Shown here piece after piece: positions 10,683 to 23,400 of a stretch of 64,000 nt of DNA. The stretch is from Varanus komodoensis (taxonomy: Eukaryota > Chordata > Lepidosauria > Squamata > Varanidae), in assembly GCF_004798865.1 (NCBI RefSeq), contig NW_025336481.1, positions 17,702,934-17,766,933 of the forward strand. The letters run 5' to 3'. The notes below the pieces were generated by a model. That model searched no databases. It worked only from the letters and a program-made list of their open reading frames with translations, and was not told the DNA's origin. A program made the position numbers and the translations under genes. The number at the start of each line of letters is the position of its first letter. Position 1 is the stretch's first letter.

Positions 10683-12106
10683 GTGAGTAGCAAAGCAGGC
10701 CGCAGAGATCTGCACGGAGTTTTTCTCAGTAGTCGGAGCTACTCTTGCTGAAGGCTTTTGGGGCCTTTTCGCGGCCTCCTCGCTCCTCTGCCAGGAGAGA
10801 CCGCAAATCTTTGAGGAAGGCAAAGAACTGCGTCGGCTTCGGCCCCTCCTGCTGTCTCTCCGTTATCACTGTGCCCTTAGTGTCATCATCATCTTACTTT
10901 AAGGGAGGCTTTTTCTCATCTCGATTCTGTGGTTGTAGATGTAAAAAACTCCGTTCGATAGTTGAAACAGGGTTATTTGGCTGTTGCAAAAAGGGTGGGG
11001 GAGGGAGGGAGGAAAGGGGTTTCCATTGTTGCGCGTGCGCAGTAGCGCTTCACTCTGAGGGCATTCACGGTGGATAGTTGGTACTTGGGATTGGGACAGG
11101 CAACCCCACTGTGAGAATCGTTGTCTGGGAGGATTGCGTGTGCGATGAGTTTGAGAAGGGCTATCGTGGATGGCACTTTCCTATTTCGACAAACCTAGTT
11201 GTGTGATTTCTGTAGCACGTCAGATAATCCTCTGTTCGGAGTGGGAAGTCATGAAAGGTTGAAGAGAGTGAGAGGACGGTGATCTGCAGAACCGTCCTTT
11301 CCTCTGCTTCTCCTTTTTCTTTTCATCCCCCCCCCCCCCAAAAGCCCCGCTTCTAGACTCAAGTTCTGTGGTGCAATCAATCAAGACTGGACACTGCTGA
11401 TGAAGACAGCCAAGTATCCTGAGTGTTGGTGTAAAGTCTTATTTATAGCAGTACTAGTTGTAGCAATCTCCAACCCTTTGAATGCAGCATGAAAAATGAT
11501 CCTAAAAGATATAAATAAATATAACCGCCTAGATTCCTCGCTCCTCTCTCCCCATCCCCAATCACCAGGACTCTTGCTTTCACCAAAAGGGTGGTGACTG
11601 CCTCAAGTGTGACTACCTTTGCACGTTGCATAATATTTGCAACTACAAAGAATTGCTAGAACTAGATTTTTTCAGAATGGATACCCCACACTTCACAGTG
11701 TTGAGATGCAATGTCTTTTCATCCATATAAATATAATAAGATAAATAATGCATCTTCTTATAAAGTTACCACATCTTTAAGAATCTATTATGAAATGTAA
11801 CATGAAAACGGAATTTAGCTATTCCTTTATAGCTGGTTCAAAGTAACAGTGGTTATTTGACTTAAACATTATTGGATATCTATACAGAAATATGTAATAT
11901 TTCAAAGTAGTGCTAAGAGAAGGGCTATCCTACATTACTTGTTTAGCTCTAGAATTCTCAGACTACATTTGATGGTCTAATGCTATTGGTCGAATCCTAG
12001 GGTAAATCATGCTTTTCTTAGGTTACTTACGAATCTTAATTATGCATTAGTAATTTCCTTTTTTGCTATCCTGAATCAAGAGTATTCCTTAGGTAGTCTG
12101 GGATTG

Positions 12107-12133
12107 TTTTTTTTTTTTTTTTTTTTTTTTTTT
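12107..12133. repeat. Poly-T tract (T27)
   Basis: Uninterrupted T run within putative intron 1; may be the A-tail of an inserted minus-strand element too decayed to name. Confidence 0.9.
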
Positions 12134-12752
12134 GCTTAAATATTAGGAAAGTATTATCTTTCCTTCAGGGTTGTGCCTGCTACCTATCCTTAACTTTCTA
12201 AACATGGCTTTCCTCATGTTATACTTGTGTAGTATTTTGTTTTGTTTTTTAATAACAGTTCTGCTATATGAAAACATGAAAGGTTTTTTCCCTTTTTAAA
12301 AGTATTATACTATTTTTTTATTCTGTTGACTTACTATGAACATTTTCCTTTTGTATGTGTTAAAGGACTTAATGCTGCAAAACAGACCATGATAATATTT
12401 AGGTCTTGTGATTTTTAGTACTATTTTGGTTTCTTGTAGCACATATTACAGGTTAGCTTAGAGCAGCTTGTCTTTTTTTATCTCTCTAAGCTAATTCTGC
12501 AGTAGGAACTTCTAAATTGTTAGGCATTTAATTGGTAGTTGCTGGAGATTTATTATTAACTGTGCATTCCACAGACTAGTACTATATTCATATCTTTAAC
12601 ATAAAACTTGATATTTCTTAAAACAGAAATATGCTGTAAGTGAGATGGAAGACTCTGATTTGTGCAGACTATGACATCATTTCCTGGGAATCTATAATTC
12701 AGAACTTAATGTCCCTATTGGCTTTTCATGGTGTTAGTGCTCTTTTGTGTAA

Positions 12753-12896
12753 CCTGAAGTGCCTGATCCTGCCTAATCTTGGAAGCTGAACAAGGTCTGG
12801 TCTGGTTGAAATCTGAATGGACCACTCAAATGTTGTAAACCACCAAGAGAGCTTCAGCTACGGGCAGTATAGAAATGTAATATAATAATGATGATA
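12753..12896 (+). mobile_element. 5S rRNA-derived SINE
   Basis: The head, GCCTGATCCTGCCTAATCTT then GGAAGCTGAACAAGGTCTGG and TCTGGTT, follows 5S rRNA through its internal promoter (GATCTCGGAAGCTAAGCAGGGTCGGGCCTGGTTAG in the gene, compared by eye). The tail, GGGCAGTATAGAAATGTAAT plus AATAATGATGATA, matches the L2-like tails at 13747-13797, 50008-50062 and 62078-62132. A 5S head on a LINE-type tail is the SINE3 layout. Confidence 0.8.
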
Positions 12897-13746
12897 CCCA
12901 GTTCAGAACGTACAGTCAGACTTTTATACCTTCATGAGTACATTGTTCACTTGTTCCCATGTGATACTGTTGCATTTTAGCCATATGCATCTTTTTGATG
13001 GTACCTCTTATAAAATAAGAGAGCTTGTAGATGTATTCTCGGCATCCTCTCTGTTAACTTTAGATCACTTTCTCTCCACCTTTCAATAAAATCCAGAGCA
13101 GAATTTTGCAGTGAGGGAATGAGGAATTAGTTCATTAATAAAAACTTTATATTAGATAAGGGTGTTTGGACTATGTGCTTCTAAGCCCACACTCCTTGAA
13201 AACACATAAATTTCTTTACAACTTGCATAAGAAAAATTGAGGACTGCACAATACATTGTAGTTCAGTTTGCCTTAGGGATAGTTCACAGCAAATAACACT
13301 AAATGAACAAAGATGTGAAATCAGCACAAGTTAGTGGTTAAAGTTGATGTTAACATACGCCTTAATTCTGGTTAATGTGGTAGGGGTTTTAGAAGATCGT
13401 GCAAATTCCTATAGCTAGCTCCTGACCCTTTTACTTCTGTTTGGAGAAGAGTTGGCACTATATCTACATTCACCCTGCATGTCGCAGAACAGTTGTCTCC
13501 TAATCATTTCAGTACATAAACTATGAGGCTTTCCTTAGCTCTTTACCTCCTCAACCCTGCTTAATAATAATTTGAGCTACTGTGGTAGAAAGGCTGTTCA
13601 TTAAGTTTCAGTAAAGCATTCTTTGTGTCATCGTATGAAAATCACATCTAGAATACTTTTGGTTAATGAAAGAAATTCCAGAGAGAACCTTAACAGCTAG
13701 AACTCTGGCACTAATGATTTAACACTATGCTCAAGTTGCATGCATT

Positions 13747-13797
13747 TTACTTGTTTATCTTTTGTACTACCCAATAACCAAAGCTCTGTGCAGTTTA
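13747..13797 (-). repeat. SINE/LINE 3' tail
   Basis: In reverse complement it reads AGAGCTTTGGTTATTGGGTA then GTACAAAAGATAAACAAGTA, the same tail type as the 5S SINE at 12753. Confidence 0.5.
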
Positions 13798-14997
13798 CAC
13801 CAATCCAGTATTTCGGTTTTAAATGACATTACTGCAAAAGGGAGATGGATAATTGGAGGGCTTTCAACTTGTAATAAATGTTTGAGTAGTTAGTCTCAAA
13901 ATGTGGAATGACACTAGGTTCAGAGATGTATAATTTCCAATTTCTGAATGTTTTAAAGCCTCTTCTAACCACAGATTCTGTATATTATTGTATTTAGCCA
14001 TCCTATCGCAAACGTATTCTGAGTGGCTTCCAAACAAATAGAATGAAAAAAACAGTATAAAGCAATACAGACTGGTAGAACAAAACACATAATTTAAAAT
14101 GCTAGATTTTAAATTGAGAGAAACAAGCTTTTAATTTTTTTCCAAAGTTTATTTAATGGAACAATCCTATGGCCCCTAGACATTGTGGGGGTGGGTGTAG
14201 GATAATTCAGAATGCCATTTCAAGGCCAGAGGTAGCATTCTGACCTTGATTCTCCTCTTCTGCCCCCTTGCAGTTGGTGCAGAAAGAACTCTGTCAGCTA
14301 CTCTCTGGGGTTAGGAAAGCAACTTTGAAGAGGTGTCAAAGGGGACATTTCTGCAGATGGGGAGGAAACTGGGTGACCAGGATATGAGATATTCTGAAGC
14401 TGCTCCAGCTTCCTTTCCACTCTGAGACACCATTGTAAGGTAATTAAACTGCCATTTAATAAAAATGCAAAGAGGGAGAAGATCACCTCTGTCACTCCTC
14501 CCACTCCCCACTGGATGAGCATTCAACCGCTAAGTTGAGAGGTGCCTGCTCATCTTGTTTGTATTATGTGCATAACATTTTGATTTGATACCCTAAAGCC
14601 CATCAAGATGATGCTCAGCAAAGCTATTAAGGTTCAGGTAAGCTCCTTTTGCAAAAGGCAGTCTTTCAGACAGCCATTCTTAAGCTATTCAGGGCTTCAA
14701 AGATTAATATATTCTATTATTTCAGTCATAAAGTGATTCTTTTCATTTTTCAATTAGCTTTTTAATTGGCTTGCATAATGATGGCTATAGCATTCATAAT
14801 TCATTTTAATAGTTATGAATAACCTGTTCTTGGAGAGTTCCAGTTTGTAATCAGGAGAAGGAAGTGTTGGTGGGGATAAGACTATGGTTCATTCATATAG
14901 TTCCAAGCAGCCTAGTAATAATGTAAGGTGAACATAACAAGAACACAACTGTGAATTCAGCTGTGCTAAGAGTTTAGAGGCTGTTCACTTTACTTTG

Positions 14998-15052
14998 ATT
15001 TAAAATATTTATATTTCACTTTTCAGTAAAACAGCTTCCTAAGTGGCTAAGG
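14998..15052 (-). repeat. LINE 3' tail
   Basis: The reverse complement reads TAGCCACTTAGGAAGCTG then AAAAGTGAAATATAAATAT, the usual pattern of a reptile LINE/SINE terminus (TAAGCCGC...GGTATATAAATA). Confidence 0.5.
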
Positions 15053-15344
15053 GCAAATCAAAACAATGAGATTAACAACTGTATACATACTAAAAATCAA
15101 GTGGGAGAGCAGTAAGAGGCCAACAGTAAAACAATTGGCAGCAGAATCAGAAAAAATAGCAAATCAATGTATTACTCATACAGTACCATCTTTAACTCAA
15201 TTAATTATGCTAGGTCTATATGTTGTTGATGTTTGCCAGTGACTGTTGCAAACTTGATACAGGTGAATAGCACTAGTTTGGTCATTCCAGTTAATTATTC
15301 GTGGGAATTGCTGTAGACCTTGGTTTCTTTGTTGAGATTTTAAA

Positions 15345-15440
15345 GCAGGGTTCCCCTGTCTGATACCATCTAGATGCTTTGGACTTCAGCTCCCATCAGC
15401 TTTAGTCAAGATGGCCCAGGGTCACCAATGCTGGGAAATG
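15345..15440. repeat. Palindromic MITE, one half
   Basis: GATGCTTTGGACTTCAGCTC and CCATCAGCTTTAGTCAAGAT match the left arm of the foldback element seen nearly whole at 33785-33898. Confidence 0.6.
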
Positions 15441-16547
15441 ACCATTTTTCTTTGTCATCAGCACCATGTCACATTCCCAGTGCTATGTGTGTTCTGAGTC
15501 TGGGAATGCAGATTTATTGTTTCATTGTGCAAAATTTTATTATATATGCATTGCTTGATGAAACACATTGCTCTTTTGAAATGAGTTTTCATTACTGCTA
15601 GTGCTTAGTAACATATAAGGTTGTCACATCTGCATCTGGTATTAGGTTCACATAGCATGTTAACCCTCCTTGCTTGTTTCAGAATGGCTTGTTTGTGATT
15701 AACCAACTATGTTGCAAAGTTCAGACAAGAGGTCAATCCACTTTGAAAACAAATATGGCTTATAACCTATCATGGCTTATTATGTTGTATGAACCCAGAC
15801 ACAGACTACTCCTAAATGCTAAGAGAGACGATACAGTGCTACAGCCTCACCATCTTCCTTCACTTGCTAATTTTTCCCATTTCTGGTGGCCAGCATAATT
15901 TTAATATTGCCTTGTAGCAAGCAAAAGTGCTTCCTGGCTTTTTGTCTGTGATGAATATGCAAGTTTCCCCTAACTCCAGTTTAGTTTTTAACTAATTCTA
16001 CATGTGCTTGATAAAACAGCAAAGTGAATTTTATTAATGGTTAAGGTATTACAAGCATATAATGTAAGTAAGTTAGGTTCTATTCATGCTTCTGTGAATT
16101 GTCAAGTAAGTTTAGACTTTACTTTTTGTTTTATGTGCCTAGCCCAATTTCTTGGGAAGTTTTCTTTGGGATCAAATATATGCCAGTGTAATTTTCTTTA
16201 GAAGAATATCTTCAGCTTGACTGATGCTCTAATTAATGTTAGTCTGGTGAATTACATATCATTGTGCAGGTTTGCACATCACACTAAGTCACGCTGCAAG
16301 TAAACCACCACAGTACCTGTAAGACAGTTGAGCTAGCTGTACTTGTCCTCCCCCTCATTCCCCTCAATTTTTTTAGTGGGTCCAGCAAATACCTCAGGTG
16401 TCTTTGCAGCAGAACTTTTCATTGCTTTGGTTCCCATGTCCATACCCTCTCTGAAGTAGAATTGTTGCAGGTTCCAAGCTACTGTCACCCCCTAGCATAA
16501 ATTAAAATGGAATTCCAAATTCATTCATGTTATGAGCCCTTATGAAA

Positions 16548-17421
16548 CAGGGTGGATTTTATTTAAATGTAGTCAGTGAGACTAGAAAATCATGATTTTC
16601 TTACATATTTTGTACACATGCCTACCTTACCCATAGGTAGAGGAACTTCATTAAAATATTCCCCAAATGAGTCTTTTTTACGGCCTGCTGCCATTATAGG
16701 TTTTCTCTTCCTGAGAAAGAATAATGTGATAAACCTCAGGTTTTACACAAAAAGACCCAAAGACATGTGGAGTATTCTGCTCAAAAGGTTTTACTTTCAT
16801 TTTTACTGCTTGCCACTCCCTTCTCACACTTATCTTTGTGTGTGCTGCTATTTGACTCCCAATAATCCTCTTCTATTAATCCTCTTCTGATTTTTTTTCT
16901 TTTTTAAATTAGCACTTACGAGGTAAGGGATTGATTCTGTGTACATAGATTTGTGACACAACAATGGGATTAAGGTCTTTTTCTCTACTCTGTGTGTTTA
17001 TTTTATAACGCTTTTGCTGTGAAGAAGAGGCATGTGATCACCGCAGACAGAAATTCACAGTTTTGAGAGCTGTAAAACCAAGCATCTGTGAGATTATCTT
17101 CTAGATAGAGAAATTGCCCACTAATTTACAGAAACCTCAGGAAGAGCATGACATTGTGAATGGATTAATGGAATTCATTTATCAAAAAATTTAAACGTTG
17201 CATGAATATACAGCCTCATGCTACCTAATTAAAAAGTAATCCCTATTTCACAGTGAATAACCTTCAGACTATATTGTATCTTAAATGGAAAACTATCTTT
17301 AGATACATTTTTTCCTTAAAAAGCATTCTATTAAAAATCCAGTTTAAATAAAACATTGCAATTTAAAAAAACATACAATTTAAATTTTGATTTTTTTAAA
17401 AAATGACTTTAATGCATGCTA
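16548..17421 (-). mobile_element. Unnamed non-autonomous DNA element, copy 2 (inverted)
   Basis: The reverse complement of copy 1 (7942-8705) with a longer left end starting CAGGGTGGATTTTATTTAAA. Possible target repeats are TTATGAAA (16540-16547) and TTATGAAC (17422-17429), 7 of 8 matching. Over the shared part, differences from copy 1 are sparse, and 17044-17196 is identical to 8115-8267. The right end is less like a clean terminal repeat, so that boundary is tentative. No coding capacity recognised. Confidence 0.7.
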
Positions 17422-18217
17422 TTATGAACACTGTACTGCATTTAAATTATTTGGTGGGGGATTTTTCCTGTAGTGCAAGACTGCCTCCAATACTTAGCTA
17501 AGCATCCTACTATTCTCTTTATATTGCAAGCTAGCATGCACATTAAAAAAGACTGCTTTATGTTATTTTAAAATAATTCATCTACTCTCCAAGTAAGAAC
17601 ACAAAGTAAAAGGAGTGGGGTAGGGGGAGAGTTACTGCTGTCACCTGGTAGGTCTCAAGCCATTTCTGACAATTTACATTAAAATTGCCCTGCCAGCTTT
17701 GGACAATACAGCAAGCCACCATTTGTATGAACAATCCTAAAACAAGCCATGGATTTTCATTTGTGAAAAATAACTCACCTTGGAGAAACCAGATTGTGTT
17801 TGCACAACATGAAAACTTACTATGGCTAATCACCCTGGATGAGTTGTTAGATAATGCAAGTGTGGTTGGTAACTGCTGCCATGCTTTCCACTTCCCACCT
17901 TTAGATATTTTTGCTGATTTAGGAGCTTCAGGGCATAATTCATTGCAACTGTATGAGGAGTTGTTTGATCTTAACACCTAGAATACATTTTAGCCAGTGA
18001 TTTTACTGCATTAATTGATAAAATAACGTTGTGATGTAATGTTTCTCTGGGAAACAGCAAGTGCAATCAAGTAATGTTGAAAGTTACCTGCAGTCTTTGC
18101 TAGCTGTAAAAAATGCAGACTACAAAAAATTTTCCTTAGGATTGCTTGTGCTACTTTGTTCCTTTCAAGGCGTGTCTTACTTCAGAGTGTAACTGTGTTC
18201 CTTTTTCTCTTTTACAG

Positions 18218-18289
18218 TGGATAGACTTTTGCACTGAATGTAGCCAGGACAGTCCTTTTGGGCTTGTGTAGCCCTGAGAAGCTGTCAAG
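18218..18289 (+). other. Putative exon 2 (5'UTR)
   Basis: A 72-base segment bounded by a strong acceptor (CCTTTTTCTCTTTTACAG before 18218) and a donor AAG|GTAATT at 18290. It has stops in several frames. When joined to the next exon it carries an in-frame TAG with no ATG between that stop and the ATG at 20439. This supports a leader exon and supports that ATG as the start. It is an inference from signals only; no protein or transcript evidence is available here. Confidence 0.5.
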
Positions 18290-20397
18290 GTAATTTTTGC
18301 TTAACTACAAGTACATTATTAGTTAAAGAAATGGAATAGAGAAATAAGGTACAGAAGGCAAAACCAGTACTGATGCATCACTATTCTTGAATGGCAAGTC
18401 ATAGTGTAATGAATAATAAAATAAGAAATTGTATTCTTGTGTGCAGTGTTTTGTAAAATGATTGAGAGTACACTATATCTCTGTTAGGAGAATGAAAACA
18501 CAGCGACCCACTTCAAATGATCAGACACTTTTTAAATATTCAAACTGTGGCTTTTGTCTGTTGAATCTAGGTAGTGGGAGTTGTACAAGTAATAAACAAC
18601 CCTTGCATGATCTTAGAACAGGCCATGGGTTAGGTGAGGATCATTTAACTCTTTCATAGCCCTACCACCTTCAACAGCTGCTGTTGTATTTTGATTATTC
18701 AAAAACACTGCTCATGGGCACTGTAGTTTAGCATGACATATATATTCCATGCTGGCTTATTTGATTCTGTGAACTAGTCCATTGTTATGGAAGAGTTATG
18801 CATTATACCTGCCAGTAGAGCAGTATCATTTGTCTTGTCCTGTCAAATCTCAGGAGGGGTTTTGGATATACTAAGTATTGCTCAAGGTTTATTTATTCAA
18901 ATAATTATGTCAATTACACTGGCACAGTAATCAAGACCAGATTGTCTTAATATTCAGCAGAAAAGAACTGATTACAGCACAGGCATCAGAGAGGTATATA
19001 TTCCTCATCCTCGACAGGGGCTTTCTTTAACCTGCCTCCTCGCTAGGTCTGAACATTGTGGCCTACTTTTCCATCAACCCTAGCCAGTATGACCGGTAAT
19101 GTAATCCAAAACATCTGAAAGAATCCAAGAGAAAGATTTTGGAAGTATGCACCATTACCAAAGAACACCCAGTTACCGTTTTATAAATTATATTGCCCTA
19201 TAATACAACAGTCTGTTATTATGGACTACCAGATTACATTATGACAACCTGCTTCATTATCTTTAGTTAAACTATCTAGTAACACTTTTCCTAAATTGAT
19301 GCCTGCAATAACTGAAACAAAGGAAGGATAGAACATTCTTCTCTTCAGTTTTCCATTTTCTAAAAAAATGTTTATAATTTTCACGTTCTTGATTCGTCTA
19401 AATGAATTTGGTGGCTAATTGTGGCCAGTGCCCTAAACGTCTGGGGATTGGAGTCATTTTGGCCTGCCACTGGCTTTGCTTACCTCCAATCTCAATATGA
19501 GCTTGAACACTAATCACTGGTCCCATGCAGACTCTACTCTGTGCAGAAGATAGCCCTTGGAACCTGTGTTCCCCTGCCTGCCACTTGCACTTTAGCAGCT
19601 TTGTGCTGTTCTCCTGCTTCTACAGCACAGGCTCACTTCTGCAGTTACAGTTTAAGCCTCAATTTTAGTTCCTGCAAGGTAAACACACCTCAATAGCAAT
19701 TATGTTAGTCAAGGAGCAAGTAAACTTTTTTATATATTCTACAGAAATGCACTGAGGGATCTTAACTCTGCTCAGAAAGCCATAACATAAGTTCTAGAAG
19801 TGCCTGTACTTGTGCATTAGAAATACAGAAACAATTTGTCAGGAACTGGCTGTTTGTTCAACAGTAAAGATTTAAGTAACTTCTTCTTTCCACTTTGTTT
19901 CAATTGATGGGGTAGCATTCTTGTTGAATTTGTTCATGGGTGATGTAGCATCTTTTTGGTACCATGTATTGATACAAGGGCATGCTTTGCAAAACTGTAG
20001 ACTTTATTTTTGTCCCAAGAGGTAGAGTTAATGGATCACAAGTTGTATGAGGGTCAAGACTGAGCTTTCTTGAATGATTAGCCATGAACCTATTATTTTC
20101 TTTATTCTGACCAATGTAATAACACAACAGATTTGAGATTTAATTTGGAATGTTTTTCTTGAAGCTGCTTTTGTTCAGAAATAGACTGTTAAACCATTCT
20201 ACAGGCTCCATCCATAAGGCTAATACTTATTGATACATATGTGTGCATCCTTGTTCACAACTGAAATACCTTATGTTGCATGACATATTTTTATGGGCTG
20301 ATACTTTCAATATTTGCAATGGGCAATAGGAGTCATAAAAACTCAGATTCCAACTTAATTTTTTTCATTGTGTTTCCCTTCCTTTTTTTTTTGACAG
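18290..20397 (+). other. Putative intron 2
   Basis: Starts GTAATT and ends with a T-rich tract and TTTGACAG. AT-rich; no named repeat recognised inside. Confidence 0.4.
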
Positions 20398-20483
20398 AAT
20401 TTCGTATTTCAGCAGAGTTTTGCACAGATTTTGTTCCCATGCAAACTGATGAGGGAGAAATTTTGGAGGAAGGCAGTTCCAAG
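20398..20483 (+). CDS. Putative exon 3 with start codon, unidentified gene
   Basis: Bounded by a T-rich acceptor ending TTTGACAG (AG at 20396-20397) and the donor AAG|GTCAGT at 20484. The first in-frame ATG is at 20439-20441 and gives 15 residues, MQTDEGEILEEGSSK, ending in phase 0. The bases before it are open back to the acceptor, but joined to exon 2 the frame meets a stop, so 20398-20438 is best read as leader. The encoded stretch is acidic and low in hydrophobic residues, as in many nuclear regulatory proteins, but I do not recognise the family. Exon 4 begins in the matching phase 0. Confidence 0.5.
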
Positions 20484-23400
20484 GTCAGTGAGATAATAGA
20501 ATGAGGCTAGAATATGATATGTATGATTAATGTATACTTATCATACATATACAGTGTGTATACATAATACACACTAATATGTATATTAATTGTTCATAAA
20601 TAAGAAGTTTGAATTTTATACAAGGTGCTTCCAAACAAAATGCCTTGCACTAATAAAGATGAAATTCTTACAGGTTTTCTTTCCCATACTAAGGTTAACA
20701 AGGTGAGAGTACATTGCAGTTAACACAAGAATGCTGATCTCTCTAGCATATTTATGTATTGAAGATTGTGGCCTGTGTGCTATACTAATTCCAATATATT
20801 TATTTAAAATAGAGTTGTGAATAATCACATATGTTGCTGCTTGTGAAAAGAAAACACTGCCTTTTGGAAATTACAAGAAGCTTTTGTAATCTGGAATAGT
20901 TGAGATTTTTTTTCTTGGCTATGAATATACTATAAGGCTATACCACTTAACTGAACTCAGTAGGTTTGTGTTGTACATAATGTAGGAGCTTGTAGGTGTT
21001 AGACAGTTTTATCAGTTATTTATGTGGACTTATTTGCAAGTCTGGCTTTAAAATTAAGTTGACATAAAGAAGAAACTGTAACAGTTTCCACATCACTGCA
21101 TGTAACTCATAGCATAGCTTTTAAGAGATCTTTCAGTTTAAGTATTTTGATATAGTGGACTTGCACGCCAGTGGCTTTATGTTAAGATGATTTGATCATT
21201 TTCTTGAAAACAGAGCTACCCAAATGGGTTTCTGACTGAACTTTTTCTGCTAGATTTAGGTTGTCAAACAAATTTCAGATTAGTTCACTAATATAATTGT
21301 ATAGTACCATAGTGTAATGCTTAATCGATTAGATTCTTGCTCATAAATAATATTAGAAGGGCATATCATCCTCTGCTCTGTTTACCTCTCCTTCACCCAA
21401 CTATTGCAGAGAATCAGTACTGTGTGATGGTAATTGTATTAAGATAAATCAGGTGAGACTGGATACTTTCTTCAGAGGATTAAAGGCCAAAACACTGAAA
21501 TTTGTTAGCACAGGTATCATAGTACTGTTTTCTCAGTTTGAGAAACATGATACTGTGCTAGGAGTTTAGGCCTGCACAATTTGTTTAAAGTAATTAAAAG
21601 TAGCGTGTACTGCTCAAAAGTATATGAAGTGTCAGACATCTTTATGTAAGCTGCTTACCTGGGGTAAATTACTGCTTGCCGCAGGTGTAGATTGCATGGC
21701 TGAATTTAATGTAAGAGATATATTATTAGCACTGTATATATGAAGCCACTTTATACTTAATTACCACGCTTACCCATTTGGGTCAGTACTGTTTTATTTT
21801 GACTAGAAACGTTCTGAAAATGGAGGTCTTTTCCACCTGTTCCAACCTTAAAACCTGATCTTTTAACTAGGACCCACTGTATGCAAAGCATACATCCTCC
21901 CATTCAATGGTGTATTTGCTATAGTCAGCCAGATTAAGTTGTTAAATGCATTTTAAAACCTTATGGATTTTAATAAGCCCAGTGCTGAACTTTGGTTATT
22001 ACAAGTAAACAGTAAGTATGCATATTTAATTTGGTTCACCCAGATATGTCTTTGATGTTATCTGAGAATGGACTTGTGCATTGCATGCTTTAGTGTTTCC
22101 TTCTTGTGAGTAACTTTTGTTCTTGGTGTGTACAATTATACTGAATTATTTTAACATAATTTAAACTCTTAGCAATATACCTAGTAGTCCTGGGCAAATT
22201 GCATTCTGCTCCAGTTAAAGGCAAAATTAATGCTTATTTGCAAGATCAGTGAGACATAATAGTAAATCACTTGTCCAGTTAGTAATCTGTAATACTTATT
22301 TGGGGCAGTCTAATGTTCTTCCATGTTTCTTCTAAGCTATCCAGTGTGCTAAAATCTAGGCAAATTCACTTCTGAGGCCTAGTCCGGACCATCTTGATTT
22401 ATTTGGTTTGTGCTTCTCTTGTCCATGATATAAAAATACTTTGTTTCTCCTTGCCTGGTATTTATAGAGAGAGAAACATGACCTCATATGAAACCTTTAA
22501 AGTGTTAATGCCATATAGAAAGGGGAGAGAAGGAAGAACAAGACTTCCAGATCAATTTCTCAGTATCTTTGCTAAATAATCTCTGAGAATGTTGACTAGG
22601 TAACACAAGAAGCTGTTTTACTTCCTCAATTAGCATAAATTTATTTTCTAGAGTTTATAGGGCTGTCTGTACTTATCAAAAATAAAAAATTGAGAGAAGC
22701 ATATAGATGCTGAAAATCTTATTAAGGTAGCTTGCTGTGTATGAATTTCTTGGCACAATTTGTAATCTTGGAAATCTGTTTTAAGGGTTGCTTAATAAGC
22801 ACATTTCTAATTAGCACTGATGGGGTGACTTCCCTCATCCCTAACCTTGCCTGTGTATTAGAAAGGTGAGGGAAAAGGAAAGCCTTCAAGAAGTGCTGCT
22901 TCATAGGGTTCTGGGTATCCTGAGGAGGCTACAAGTCATAAGAAGGTGTGCTCAGATTAGCTATTTCCTACATGGGCCAAAACAGAAATTAGCGCAATAG
23001 AGTGAGGATCAGGGAACTGAAAAGAAGAATACATAAGCTAAGTGAAACACTATACCTTTGTTCCTATTAAAAGACCCAGCATCTTTGACTTTCTAAACAA
23101 AATGAAGAGTGTTTATAAATTTTGTTTATCTGCTTTTGATCTTAGATTACTTTTGTATAGTTATTTTATGCTTGTCCAGAAACATTCTCTGTTGAGCCCA
23201 GATGTTCCTTAGTAATAGTATAACAAGATAAACTTTCTATTTCTAAATGAACTGCATTTATCCTCCTCCATCCATGTCCTCCGTTGGTCCTGCCAGATGA
23301 TATCTGAGTTGCTGGAGAAGGATGATAGTTGTGTGGGGATTGCTTTGCGGGGTGGGCTGTTGTATTTCTAACCTCTTAATTGCATCTGGCAACAATACAG

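Larger units (their letters stand above)
9366..11160. promoter_or_regulatory. CpG-rich promoter region with six CCAAT boxes
   Basis: CpG dinucleotides are dense here (for example GTACGCGCACCGTCACG, GCGCGGACGATCGATG, TACCGCGGCGGGCGAAAAAG) against a CpG-poor AT-rich background. Six plus-strand CCAAT motifs lie at 9749, 10094, 10167, 10317, 10381 and 10412, the pattern of an NF-Y-dependent, TATA-less housekeeping promoter. The best supported transcript runs rightward through a splice donor at 10683. The island is wide enough to be bidirectional, but no leftward exon was identified. Confidence 0.75.
10683..18217 (+). other. Putative intron 1 with repeats
   Basis: Starts GTGAGT and ends TTTTTCTCTTTTACAG. 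It contains a C13 run (11327-11339), a T27 run (12107-12133), a 5S-derived SINE, LINE/SINE tails at 13747-13797 and 14998-15052 (minus strand), a MITE half at 15345-15440 and copy 2 of the inverted element. 17582-17981 is open for 132 codons on the minus strand and 99 on the plus strand but resembles no known protein; it is probably chance. Confidence 0.5.

Noticed and set aside
10745-11077. 110-codon plus-strand frame after exon 1
   Set aside because: Begins inside the putative intron, is GC-driven and has no recognisable protein character.
12753-12896. Functional 5S rRNA gene
   Set aside because: Only the 5S 5' and central part is present, with many changes and a SINE tail.
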